Shown one piece after another: positions 48,631 to 57,187 of a stretch of DNA of 64,000 bases; the first letter of the stretch is position 1; every line of letters begins with the position of its first letter. The translations under genes and the position numbers were made by a program. The notes under the pieces were generated by a model that did no database searches, had not been told where the DNA came from, and saw nothing but the letters and a program-made list of their open reading frames with translations. The DNA is taken from contig NZ_JAQNDK010000006.1 in NCBI RefSeq assembly GCF_028368935.1, forward strand, positions 215,001 through 279,000, in the 5' to 3' direction. This DNA comes from Sorangium aterium (GTDB lineage: Bacteria; Myxococcota_A; Polyangia; Polyangiales; Polyangiaceae).

Positions 48631-50277
48631 ATGGCCCGCGAAGCACCGCCCCAAGATGGGGCCGACGACGACGCCGCGCTGCTCCGTCGCATCCGGAGCC
48701 ACCCGCTCTGCCGCTTCCTCGGCCCTCCGCAGACATATCTCCTCACGCGCTTCGTCCTGCTCCGCCTCCTCGGCTTCGTGTACTTCATCGCTTTCTTCTC
48801 GCTCGCCCGGCAGCTCGGCCCGCTGCTCGGCCCGCAAGGCCTCCTGCCCGCCGACCGCTTCCTCGATCGCCTCGTCGCCGTGACCGGCTCCGAGGGCGCG
48901 GCCTTTCGCCGGCTCCCCACGCTGTTCCTGTGGCTCGGCGCCTCCGAGGGCGTCCTCCAGGCCGCCGCGTGGCTCGGCGTGGCGCTGTCGCTCGCGGTGT
49001 GCGCCGGCGTCACCAACGCGGTCGTGCAGCTCGCGCTCTGGGCGCTCTACCTCTCGTTCGTGCACATCGGGCAGGTCTTCTACGGTTACGGCTGGGAGCA
49101 CCAGCTCGCCGAGACCGGCTTTCTGGCCGTCTTCCTCTGCCCGGTTCGCGGATTCCGGCCCTTCCGGGCGCCGCCGCCGCCCGTGGTCGTGATCTGGCTC
49201 TTTCGCTGGCTCATCTTCCGGATCATGCTCGGCGCTGGCCTCATCAAGCTCCGCGGCGACCCGTGCTGGCGCGACCTGACCTGCCTTGTCTACCACTACG
49301 AGACGCAGCCGGTCCCGAACCCGCTGAGCTATTACCTCCACCAGCTCCCGGCGCCGGTGCACGCGGCCGGCGTGCTCTTCAATCACTTCGTGGAGCTCGT
49401 CGTCCCCTGGTTCGCGTTCGGCCCCCGGCGCGCTCGTCACGTCGCCGGCGTCTTCCTCGTGCTCTTCCAGGGGATCTTGATCGCGAGCGGCAACCTCTCC
49501 TTCCTCAACTGGCTCACCATCGTACCGGCGATCGCCTGCTTCGACGACGGCGCGCTCGGCCGGCTCTTCCCGTCGCGGCTCCGGGAGCGCGCCGCGGCGC
49601 TCGCGGCGCAGCTCTCCCCGTCGCGGGCGCACCGCGCCGCCGCCGTCGCGCTCGCGATCACCGTGCTCTGCCTGAGCGTGAACCCGGTCATGAACCTGCT
49701 CTCGCCGCGGCAGGCGATGAACGCGACGTTCGACAGCTTCGGCCTGGTGAACACCTACGGCGCGTTCGGCAGCGTCGGCCGGGAGCGTTACGAGGTGATC
49801 CTGGAGGGCACGAGCGACGAGGCGCTGGGCGAGGGGACGCGGTGGCTCGAGTACGACCTGCCGTGCAAGCCTGGCGACGTGCGCCGGCGCCCGTGCGTGA
49901 TCTCGCCGTACCACTACCGCCTCGACTGGCAGATATGGTTCGCGGCGTTCGGGAGCTACGAGCGCGAGCCGTGGCTCGTTCATTTCATCTACAAGCTCCT
50001 CTCGGGCGACGCGGGCGCGCAGCGCCTCCTCGCCGGCAACCCGTTCCCCGGCGCGCCGCCCCGGTACATCCGCGCCGAGCGCTACCGTTACAGCTTCACC
50101 CGCATCGGCGACGGGAGCGGCGCGTGGTGGCGCCGCGTCCGCGTCGAGGAGTACCTGCCGCCGCTGTCGGTCGACGACCCGGCGCTGCTCCGCTTCCTCT
50201 CCGCGTACGGGTGGCTGCCGTCCTCCCGCGCGCGCTCTCCGGCGGGCGAGCCGGGCGGAGCCAGGGTCGCCCCGTGA
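48631..50277 (+). CDS. Lipase maturation factor family membrane protein
   Basis: 548 residues with about eight membrane segments between 35 and 350 (FVLLRLLGFVYFIAFFSLA, ALWALYLSFVHIGQVFYGYG). The C-terminal soluble half (about 375-520) includes TYGAFGSVGRERYEVILEGT, RLDWQIWFAAF and WWRRVRVEEYLPP. These are the conserved motifs of LMF1-like proteins, which help fold secreted lipases in eukaryotes; the bacterial role is unknown. ATG 48631 has no ribosome site, with TATCCT 10 nt before it. The next gene in the same direction begins 111 bp later. Confidence 0.9.
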   Translation: MAREAPPQDGADDDAALLRRIRSHPLCRFLGPPQTYLLTRFVLLRLLGFVYFIAFFSLARQLGPLLGPQGLLPADRFLDRLVAVTGSEGAAFRRLPTLFLWLGASEGVLQAAAWLGVALSLAVCAGVTNAVVQLALWALYLSFVHIGQVFYGYGWEHQLAETGFLAVFLCPVRGFRPFRAPPPPVVVIWLFRWLIFRIMLGAGLIKLRGDPCWRDLTCLVYHYETQPVPNPLSYYLHQLPAPVHAAGVLFNHFVELVVPWFAFGPRRARHVAGVFLVLFQGILIASGNLSFLNWLTIVPAIACFDDGALGRLFPSRLRERAAALAAQLSPSRAHRAAAVALAITVLCLSVNPVMNLLSPRQAMNATFDSFGLVNTYGAFGSVGRERYEVILEGTSDEALGEGTRWLEYDLPCKPGDVRRRPCVISPYHYRLDWQIWFAAFGSYEREPWLVHFIYKLLSGDAGAQRLLAGNPFPGAPPRYIRAERYRYSFTRIGDGSGAWWRRVRVEEYLPPLSVDDPALLRFLSAYGWLPSSRARSPAGEPGGARVAP

Positions 50278-50387
50278 CGGGTCAGATCCTCCGGCGCCCT
50301 GGCGTCCTGGATGCGACGTGGGCGCGGGAGCGTGGTCATGGTCGGCGGGCTCATGGGCCGCTCGCCCCACGTGGTATACCGCCCTGC

Positions 50388-51341
50388 GTGGGACGCTTCG
50401 ATCATCTCGCCACCACGCCCGCGCGCGGCGCGGCCGACGTCCTCAAGTGGAAGCTCGGCGCCCGCGAGAAGGCCGTCGCTGACGGGTTCGTCACGCCGCA
50501 CCGCACGTACGACCGCTCGCTCGTCGAGAGCGGCCGCGCCTCGCTCACGTGGATCGGCCACGCGTCGTTCCTGCTCGTGCTGGGCGGCCTGCGCATCCTG
50601 ATCGATCCCATCCTCGCGATGGGCCTCGGCACCGCGAAGCGGCTCGCCCCGGCGGGCATCCCGCTCGAGGACCTCACCGAGATCGATCTGGTGCTGATCA
50701 CACACAACCACCGCGATCACCTGGACACGCCGACGCTCTCGCGCATCCTCGCGGCGCACGCCGTGCACCCGGGCAAGCTCGGCAAGAAGAGCTCGACGCT
50801 CCGGCCCCGCTTCGTGGTGCCGCAGGGCAACGGCGCGCTCCTCGCGAAGCTGGGCGCGGGCGCGATCGACGAGCTCGCGTGGTGGCAGTCTGTCCACGTC
50901 GGCCAGGTCGAGATCACGCTCGTGCCCGCGCGGCACTGGTCGATGCGCATGCCCTGGGACAGGAACGAGGCGCTCTGGGGCGGCTTCGTGATCCGCGGCC
51001 CCGAGGGCACCGCATACCACTCGGGCGACACCGGCTTCTTCGACGGCTTCGCCGAGATCGGCGAGCGCAACGGCGGATCCATCGACTGGGCCATGTTGCC
51101 CATCGGCGCCTACGCCCCGCGCTGGTTCATGGAGCCGCAGCACATGGGCCCGGAAGAGGCCGTGCAGGCGTCCAAGCTGCTCGGCGCGCGCACCTTCGTC
51201 GCGATGCACTGGGGCACGTACAAGCTCACCGACGAGCCGATCGGCGAGCCGCCGGTCCTCGCGCGCGAGGCCTTCCTGAAGGGCCGCGGCGACATGGAGC
51301 GCCTCTGGATCCTCGACGTCGGCGAGACCCGCAGGCTCTGA
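50388..51341 (+). CDS. Metallo-beta-lactamase-fold hydrolase (NAPE-PLD / UlaG-like)
   Basis: 317 residues. WIGHASFLL (His58), the metal motif THNHRDHLD (His106, His108, Asp110, His111), YHSGDTGFFDGF (metal Asp) and AMHWGTY (C-terminal His) define the NAPE-PLD/RomA group of MBL hydrolases that cleave phosphodiesters or lactones. GTG 50388 starts the conserved region; TATACC lies 7 nt upstream and no ribosome site is present, implying a leaderless message. It ends 2 bp from the convergent PNPOx-like gene. Confidence 0.88.
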   Translation: MGRFDHLATTPARGAADVLKWKLGAREKAVADGFVTPHRTYDRSLVESGRASLTWIGHASFLLVLGGLRILIDPILAMGLGTAKRLAPAGIPLEDLTEIDLVLITHNHRDHLDTPTLSRILAAHAVHPGKLGKKSSTLRPRFVVPQGNGALLAKLGAGAIDELAWWQSVHVGQVEITLVPARHWSMRMPWDRNEALWGGFVIRGPEGTAYHSGDTGFFDGFAEIGERNGGSIDWAMLPIGAYAPRWFMEPQHMGPEEAVQASKLLGARTFVAMHWGTYKLTDEPIGEPPVLAREAFLKGRGDMERLWILDVGETRRL

Positions 51342-51343
51342 GA

Positions 51344-51904
51344 TCACGCGTCCTCCGACGGCGGCGGCAGGCCCGGCAGGCCGTCGATGCTCGTCGTGTT
51401 CTTCTCCAGCCGATAGCGCGAGAGGCCCTCCGGCCCCTTGCGCTCCGCCCACTTCGACAGCGTCTCCCGCTCGCCCTCGTAGGCCATGCGCGGCACGGCG
51501 TAGCCGCACGACGTGGCGACGCGCTCGAGCTCGACGCGGATCACCGAGCGGACGCCCTGGAACGGCGGGAAGAGGTCCGCCAGCGCGCCGAAGCGCGGGT
51601 CGCCGGGGAAGACGGGCTCGCCGCGGCCCTGGAGGCGCAGGATGCGGGGCGGGCCGTCGAACGCGCAGAACATCAGCGTGATGCGGCCATTGTCGCGCAG
51701 GTGCGCGATGGTCTCGACGCCGCTGCCGGTCAGGTCGAGGTAGGCCACGGTCCGCGGGTCGAGCACGCGGAAGGTGTCGTGCCCCTTCGGCGACAGGTTG
51801 ACGTGCCCGCCGCTGCCCGAGGGGGCGGAGGCCACGAAGAAGAGGCGCTGCTCGGCGAGGAAGCCGATGAGGTCGTCGTCCAGCTCGGAGAAGGTTCGTC
51901 CCAT
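51344..51904 (-). CDS. Pyridoxamine 5'-phosphate-oxidase-family flavoprotein
   Basis: 186 residues with the split-barrel FMN-binding pattern: FFVASAPSGSGGHVNLSPKG, VAYLDLTGSGVETIAHL, RITLMFCAF and RILRLQGRG. Stand-alone members of this group reduce or bind small molecules with FMN or F420; it is not the vitamin B6 enzyme itself. ATG 51904 has GAGGA 5 nt upstream. Its 3' end abuts the MBL gene convergently, so the pair may form overlapping antisense transcripts. Confidence 0.85.
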   Translation of the reverse strand: MGRTFSELDDDLIGFLAEQRLFFVASAPSGSGGHVNLSPKGHDTFRVLDPRTVAYLDLTGSGVETIAHLRDNGRITLMFCAFDGPPRILRLQGRGEPVFPGDPRFGALADLFPPFQGVRSVIRVELERVATSCGYAVPRMAYEGERETLSKWAERKGPEGLSRYRLEKNTTSIDGLPGLPPPSEDA

Positions 51905-52194
51905 GGGTCCTCGTGGGCGGCGGGCACGCGCCGGGGCGCTGGAGGGCGCGGTTCTCTACGCGACGGCGCAGCGCCGCCGCGTGGTGCCGCGCCTCGCGGT
52001 GGTGTAGGGGCGGCGCGGCGGTGAGGGGAGGGGGAAAGCCGAGGGATCCAGCGCCTGCTGCGGCAGCTCCGTGCACAGGCAAATCTCGATCGGAGCCGAG
52101 CTCAGGCCTCGGCGATCTCCCCTGGCGACGCGCCAGAGGCGTCTTCCTGGCGGCGCGCGGATCCGGTAGTCCTCGCCCCGCCTCCGGGCCGCGC

Positions 52195-53436
52195 ATGCCT
52201 CCATCGACCACCCCTCCCTCCGTCGCCCAGCGCCTCGCGCGCGCCCTAGCGGTGCTCGTGCCGGCGCTCGACATCGTCGAAGCGCGGGTCGACGAGGGCG
52301 CGCCGCCGGCCTGGTGCGAGGCGCGGGGCTGGACGGGCTTCCTCCTGTCGCTCTCCGACGCCGAGCTCGCCCGCTGCGAGGCCGAGGGGCTCGCCGCGTG
52401 CATCGACGGCCTCGAGCGCCCGCCCCCGAGCCTCGTGGCCCTGGCGCGCGCCGCGGACGAGGCGGCCAGGCTGCCGCGGCGGCCTGTCCAGCCGCTCCCG
52501 CCGGCGTCGCTGGACGAGCTGCGGGCGGTGCCCGCGCGCAAGCGGCTCCAGCTGGAGGCCCTGCTCGGCGCCGTGGCCCCCATGGCTGCCCGCGCCCGCC
52601 GCCTCGTCGACGTGGGCGCGGGGCACGGCCACTTCACCCGCCTGGCCGCCGCGCGCTTCGACCGCGATGCGGTCGGCCTGGAGCGCGAGCCCGACCGCGT
52701 GGCCACCGCCTCCGCGCTGGCCGCCGGGGGCCGGGCGCGCTTCGTGGCGTTCGACGCCTTCGAGCAGGCGCTGGCGTTCGGTCCGGACGACCTGGCGGTG
52801 GGCCTGCACGCCTGCGGCGAGCTCGGGGACCGCACGGCGACGGCGGCGGCCGAGGCGCCCTGCGACCTGGCGCTCGTCTCGTGCTGCCTGCAGAAGATCG
52901 GCGCGCCGGCCCGCGCCCCGCTCTCGGCCGCGGCCAGGGCGGCGGGGCTCGTCCTGAAGCGCGAGGCGCTGGGGCTCACCAACCTGACGGCGCGCCCCGC
53001 GGGGGTCGAGGCCAGCCTCGACGAGGAGCTCCTGGCGCGCGAGCGGCGGCACGCGCTGCTCTCGCTGCTCCGCGGCCGCGGGCTCGACGTCGCCCTGGGC
53101 GAGGAGATGCGCGGGATCAACCGGCGGCGCGCGCACGGCGGGCTGCGCGAGCTCGCGGCCCGGGCGCTCGCCCTGCGGGGCCTCGGCCCGGCGACCGAGG
53201 CCGAGCTCCGCGAGCGCGAGGTCGCGGCGCGCGCGGCGTTCGGCCAGATGCGCCGGCTCACGCTGCCGCGCGCGCTCCTGGCCCGGCTCACGGAGGTCGC
53301 GGTCGCGCTGGATCGCGCGATGGCCCTCGGCGAGCGAGGGCACGAGGTCGAGGCGGCCCTCGTGTTCGAGACCGAGGTGACGCCGAGGAACGTCGCGATC
53401 TTCGCGAGCGCCCGGCCGGGAGGGCTCGGCGGCTGA
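52195..53436 (+). CDS. SAM-dependent methyltransferase (Methyltransf_32 / GSTCD-like)
   Basis: 413 residues. Motif I is LVDVGAGHGHFTRL (138-150). DLAVGLHACGELGD and LALVSCCLQKIG follow, the latter in the position of the post-motif catalytic segment in METTL25/GSTCD-type proteins (H-x-C-G, S-C-C-x-x-K). These families are linked to RNA or protein modification, but the bacterial substrate is not known. Residues 1-110 form an Ala/Leu-rich helical domain. ATG 52195 lacks a strong ribosome site. A large palindromic repeat lies just downstream. Confidence 0.82.
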   Translation: MPPSTTPPSVAQRLARALAVLVPALDIVEARVDEGAPPAWCEARGWTGFLLSLSDAELARCEAEGLAACIDGLERPPPSLVALARAADEAARLPRRPVQPLPPASLDELRAVPARKRLQLEALLGAVAPMAARARRLVDVGAGHGHFTRLAAARFDRDAVGLEREPDRVATASALAAGGRARFVAFDAFEQALAFGPDDLAVGLHACGELGDRTATAAAEAPCDLALVSCCLQKIGAPARAPLSAAARAAGLVLKREALGLTNLTARPAGVEASLDEELLARERRHALLSLLRGRGLDVALGEEMRGINRRRAHGGLRELAARALALRGLGPATEAELREREVAARAAFGQMRRLTLPRALLARLTEVAVALDRAMALGERGHEVEAALVFETEVTPRNVAIFASARPGGLGG

Positions 53437-53496
53437 AGCGGCCTCGCGGCTCACCCGTTGCGCGGGAGTGCCGTGGAGCCCCAAGCCCGCCCCCCC

Positions 53497-53738
53497 GGTC
53501 ACCAACGTGGTCGTGAACGTGGTCGTGGTCGTGGTCGTGGTCGTCAACGGCTTGTCGTGAACGTGAACGTCCCCGGAAGTCGCCGGGGGCAGCGACACTC
53601 GTCGACCAAGGTACCGGCGGAACGTTCACGTCTACGATCGTGTCGTCGACGACCACGACCACGGCCACGGCCACGACCACGGCCACGACCACGACCACGA
53701 CCACGTTCACGACCACGACCACGTTCACGGTGGTGACC
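53497..53738. repeat. Large imperfect palindrome of GTGGTC/GACCAC hexanucleotide repeats
   Basis: The left arm (53497-53578) begins GGTCACCAACGTGGTCGTGA and continues as GTGGTC units with GTGAAC variants. The right arm (53628-53738) carries GACCAC/GGCCAC units and ends CGTTCACGGTGGTGACC. The arms are inverted relative to each other around about 50 bp. The whole lies in the 414 bp between the methyltransferase and the binding protein and could fold into a long hairpin. Frames through it give only Val/Asn/Asp/His dipeptide runs. Confidence 0.88.
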
Positions 53739-53850
53739 GCTGGGCCAGCAGCCCTGCGGATCGGGTGCTTCCCTGGCAACAGTGCCGCGCGGCAGACCCT
53801 TGATTCCAAGCGTTTCATGGAATGGCACGCACGGTGCACATCACGGCGCC

Positions 53851-54918
53851 ATGCAAAGACGTCAGTTCTTGGGAGGCGCCGCAGCAGCGGTGTCGGTAGC
53901 GCTTCTCGCAGGCAGGGCCCGGGCCGCCGGGCCCAGCGTGATCCGCGTCGGGGTGCCCGGTGTCGGCGTGGGCAATCGCCCCGTCACCGGAGGAAGCTTC
54001 TTCTCCCTCTTGCACCTCCAGGGGACCCTGGCCGAGGAGTTCAAGAAGGACGGCATCGAGGTGAAGTGGAACTTCTTCCGCGGCGCCGGCCCGGCCGTGA
54101 ACGAGGCGGTCGCGAACAACCTGCTCGACATCTGGACTCACGGTCACCTGCCTTCCGTGGTCGGCCGGGCGAGCGGCCTCAAGACGCGGCTCCTGGCCAG
54201 CGCCAGCCGGCGCGGACACGCCTACCTGGTGGTGCCCGCCGATTCGCCGATCACCGGCGTCAAGGATCTGCGCGGCAAGAAGGTGGCCTTCCAGAAGGGC
54301 ACGGCCTCGCAGCTGTCCGCGAACCGGATCCTCGAGGGCCACGGGCTGACCGAGAAGGATATCCGGTCCATCAGCATGGATGCCTCCACCGCGAAGGCGG
54401 CGATCGCCACGAAGGACATCGACGCGGTGTTCGGCGGCACGGACTACCTCTCGCTGCGCGACCAGGGGATCGGGAAGATCGTCTACACGACCAAGGGGGA
54501 TTCCCCTACCTACCCGAGCAATTCAGGCATCATCGCGCGGGAGGACTTCATCAACGAGTACCCCGACGTCGTGCAGAAGATCATCACGCTCGCGGTGAAG
54601 TCGGCGGCGTGGGTCTCGGACGAGAAGAACCGCACGCAGGCCTTCCAGCTCTGGTCGAAGTCCGGCACGCCCTTCGCAAACTACAAGGAAGCGCAGCAGG
54701 GCGAGGACATGAAGCAGAACGCCAGCCCGCTGCTCGACGAGTACGCCATCGCCCGGTACAAGTCGGCGGTCGCCGACTCGAAGAAGTACGGCCTGATCAG
54801 GAGCACGTTCGAGGTCGAGCCCTGGACCGATCGGCGCTTCCTCAACCGGGCGCTGAAGGACACCGGGCTCGAGCGCTTCTGGGCGGAGTGGGACGCGAAC
54901 GGCAAGCCGAAGGGCTGA
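53851..54918 (+). CDS. ABC-transporter substrate-binding protein, sulfonate/taurine (SsuA/TauA) type
   Basis: 355 residues. The N-terminus MQRRQFLGGAAAAVSVALLA is a twin-arginine signal (RRQFLG), then RARAAG as the cleavage region. The mature part has two-lobe NMT1/SsuA features: VKDLRGKKVAFQKGTASQLS, a binding-loop segment DIDAVFGGTDYLSL, and KIVYTTKGDSPTYPSNSG. It would capture an aliphatic sulfonate, taurine or a related anion in the periplasm. No permease or ATPase gene lies next to it, so it is an orphan component. ATG 53851 has no clear ribosome site. Confidence 0.88.
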   Translation: MQRRQFLGGAAAAVSVALLAGRARAAGPSVIRVGVPGVGVGNRPVTGGSFFSLLHLQGTLAEEFKKDGIEVKWNFFRGAGPAVNEAVANNLLDIWTHGHLPSVVGRASGLKTRLLASASRRGHAYLVVPADSPITGVKDLRGKKVAFQKGTASQLSANRILEGHGLTEKDIRSISMDASTAKAAIATKDIDAVFGGTDYLSLRDQGIGKIVYTTKGDSPTYPSNSGIIAREDFINEYPDVVQKIITLAVKSAAWVSDEKNRTQAFQLWSKSGTPFANYKEAQQGEDMKQNASPLLDEYAIARYKSAVADSKKYGLIRSTFEVEPWTDRRFLNRALKDTGLERFWAEWDANGKPKG

Positions 54919-55006
54919 CGGCACGCGGGCGCGGGCCGCGACGCGCGGCCTGCGCCGCCAGCGCTGGCGACTCGCTCGAACCCAACTTGCTGCAAGGAAT
55001 GACCTG

Positions 55007-55945
55007 ATGGAGAAGAGGCGGATTGGCTCGCTCGACGTGTCGGTCGTGGGCCTGGGGTGCAACAACTTCGGCGGTCGAATCGACGAGCAAAGGACGGCGG
55101 CGGTCGTCGGCGCGGCGCTCGACGTCGGCATCAACTTCTTCGACACGGCGGACGTCTACGGCGGCACGAAGAGCGAGGAGCTGCTCGGCAAGGCACTCGG
55201 GAGCCGGCGGAGCTCGGTGATCATCGCGACCAAGTTCGGCGTCCCGCTCGACGACGAGCGCAGGGGCGGCGCGCGGCCGGCGTACATCCAGCGCGCCGTG
55301 GAGGACAGCTTGCGCCGGCTGGGCACCGACTGGATCGACCTGTACCAGCTGCACCGCCCCGATCCCGAGACGCCGATCGAGGACACGCTCGAGGCGCTCG
55401 ACGCGCTGGTCCGCGCCGGCAAGGTGCGCGAGATCGGCAGCTCCAACTTCTCGGCCGCGCAGATCCGCGTCGCCGAGGAGGCCGCCCGCCCGGGGCAAGC
55501 GCGCTTCGTGAGCGTCCAGAACGAGTACAGCCTGCTCCAGCGCGAGCCCGAGCGCGAGGTGCTCTCGGACAGCAAGCGCCTGGGGATCGCCTTTCTGCCC
55601 TATTTCCCGCTGGCGAGCGGGCTGCTCTCCGGCAAGTACCGGCCCGACGCCCCGGCGCCCGTCGGCGCGCGGCTCTCGTCGCAGGACACGGCGCTCTCCG
55701 CGCGCTTCCTGACCGAGCGGAACCGGCAGACCGCCGCGGCGCTCGGCGCTTACGCGGCGTCCCGGGGCCACACGCTGCTGGAGCTGGCCTTCTCGTGGCT
55801 CGCCAGCCGGCCTGCGGTGGCCTCCGTGATCGCCGGCGCGACGTCGCCGGAGCAGGTGCGCGCGAACGCCGCCGCCGTGGGCTTCCGGCTGACCGGGGCC
55901 GATCTGGAAGAGATCGATCGACTGGCGCCGCTCCCGGCCCGCTGA
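55007..55945 (+). CDS. Aldo/keto reductase
   Basis: 312 residues. The catalytic tetrad is visible: Asp46 (FFDTADVYG), Tyr51, Lys76 (ATKFG), His116 (YQLHRPD). GSSNFSAAQI and the C-terminal VIAGATSPEQVRANAAAV phosphate-binding loop for NADPH are typical. It reduces carbonyls of small molecules in the cytoplasm. ATG 55007 has AAGGA 9 nt upstream. It lies 88 bp after the binding-protein gene and 14 bp before the RibB-like gene, probably one transcript with the latter. Confidence 0.92.
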   Translation: MEKRRIGSLDVSVVGLGCNNFGGRIDEQRTAAVVGAALDVGINFFDTADVYGGTKSEELLGKALGSRRSSVIIATKFGVPLDDERRGGARPAYIQRAVEDSLRRLGTDWIDLYQLHRPDPETPIEDTLEALDALVRAGKVREIGSSNFSAAQIRVAEEAARPGQARFVSVQNEYSLLQREPEREVLSDSKRLGIAFLPYFPLASGLLSGKYRPDAPAPVGARLSSQDTALSARFLTERNRQTAAALGAYAASRGHTLLELAFSWLASRPAVASVIAGATSPEQVRANAAAVGFRLTGADLEEIDRLAPLPAR

Positions 55946-55959
55946 GCGAAGAGGAATCC

Positions 55960-57102
55960 ATGGCCGTTTCGACATCCACGTTGCGTGTTCAGGCTGCCGT
56001 CGAGCAGCTCCAGTCCGGCGGTATGGTGATCCTCGTCGACGACGAGGCGCGCGAGGACGAGGGAGATCTCGTCGTCCTGGCGGAGCACGCGACGCCGGCC
56101 ACCATCAATTTCATGGCGACCCACGGCCGGGGGCTGATCTGCCTCGCCCTCACCGAGGACCAGGTGGACCGCCTCGGGCTGCCGCTCATGGCGACCCGGC
56201 CCGGCGCCCGCCGGTCGACGGCGTTCACGGTGAGCATCGAGGCGCGCGAGGGCGTCACGACCGGCATCAGCGCCCGCGACCGGGCGCGCACGGTCGCGGC
56301 CGCGATCGCGCGGGACGCGTCGCCGCGAGACGTCGTGTCGCCAGGGCACGTGTTCCCGCTGCGGGCGCGCCGGGACGGGGTGTTCGAGCGCGAGGGGCAC
56401 ACCGAGGGCGCCGTCGACCTGGCGCGGCTCGCCGGGGCGCTGCCGGCCGCCGTGATCTGCGAGATCCTGAATGACGACGGGACGATGGCGCGCCGCCGGG
56501 ACCTCGCGCGCTTCGCGGCGCGACAGGGGCTGCCGCTCGTCTCCATCGATGACCTCATCCGCTGCCGGGTGCGGTCCGAGGACGTCGCCGCGCGCGTCCG
56601 GAGCGCCCCGTTCCGGCCTGCAGGAAGCCCGAGCGGCGAGTGGCGGGCGCACACGTACACGCTACGTCGCGAGAGGCAGCTGCTCCTCCTGACGCACGGC
56701 GCGCCGGCGCACGCCGGCGACCCCGCCCTCGTGTACACCCACCGCGCCGCGCTCGTCTCGGACCTCCTCGGCGACGCCCCTCTGTTCGACGCCCTGCGAG
56801 ACATCGAGGCGGCCGGCGCCGGCGCGGTAGTCTATGTGCCCCCGCCGGCCGAGCCGATAGCCGCGGGAGCGGACGTCACGATCGGGCTCGAGCTCGCCGT
56901 GGCTGCGCGCGAGCTCGTGGCGCTCGGATATCGCCGGGTGACGCTCCTCGACTCGAGGGCACCCCGGCCCGACGGGCCCAAGAAGGAGATCGACCTCGAG
57001 ACGGGCGAGCCCGTGGCGCAGGCGGCGGGCCACGGCGCGCCGCCGCCGCGGCGCGGGCGGGCAGGGGACGGCCTCTCGGGGTCTCCCGCCCTGCAGAGCT
57101 GA
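55960..57102 (+). CDS. ribB: 3,4-dihydroxy-2-butanone-4-phosphate synthase with degenerate GTP-cyclohydrolase II-like tail
   Basis: 380 residues from ATG 55960, with GAGGA close upstream. The first about 205 residues are a complete RibB domain: VDDEAREDEGDLV acidic loop (metal and substrate binding), ATHGRGLICLALT, TTGISARDRA and REGHTEGAVDLARLAG (catalytic His). It converts ribulose-5-phosphate to the four-carbon riboflavin precursor. The C-terminal about 165 residues sit where RibA lies in RibBA, but the zinc cysteines of GTP cyclohydrolase II (C-x-x-C type) are absent, so the second activity is not expected. No ribE/ribH/ribD nearby. Confidence 0.88.
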   Translation: MAVSTSTLRVQAAVEQLQSGGMVILVDDEAREDEGDLVVLAEHATPATINFMATHGRGLICLALTEDQVDRLGLPLMATRPGARRSTAFTVSIEAREGVTTGISARDRARTVAAAIARDASPRDVVSPGHVFPLRARRDGVFEREGHTEGAVDLARLAGALPAAVICEILNDDGTMARRRDLARFAARQGLPLVSIDDLIRCRVRSEDVAARVRSAPFRPAGSPSGEWRAHTYTLRRERQLLLLTHGAPAHAGDPALVYTHRAALVSDLLGDAPLFDALRDIEAAGAGAVVYVPPPAEPIAAGADVTIGLELAVAARELVALGYRRVTLLDSRAPRPDGPKKEIDLETGEPVAQAAGHGAPPPRRGRAGDGLSGSPALQS

Positions 57103-57185
57103 CCCGGGCCGGTGCGATGCGCTCGGCGTGGCTTGCGGATCGCCGTGCGGGGCTGGCGCGATGCGCTCGCGCCGGCCCCCGGGTC
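57101..57185. terminator. Inverted repeat between convergent ribB and PI-PLC-like genes
   Basis: GACCCGGGCCGG (57101-57112) pairs with CCGGCCCCCGGGTC (ending 57185) with a small bulge. Inside it GCGATGCGCTCG occurs twice as a direct repeat. The hairpin overlaps the ribB stop and stops just short of the opposing gene. Confidence 0.5.
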
Positions 57186-57187
57186 GC

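Noticed and set aside
48594-50387. Extension of the MBL gene back through the lipase-maturation-factor gene in a different frame
   Set aside because: The upstream part is Arg/Pro-rich shadow; conserved MBL sequence begins at GTG 50388.
53497-53738. Coding repeat protein (Val/Asn/Asp or His/Asp runs)
   Set aside because: Only simple hexanucleotide translation, no start context, and the same tract gives equal nonsense in several frames.
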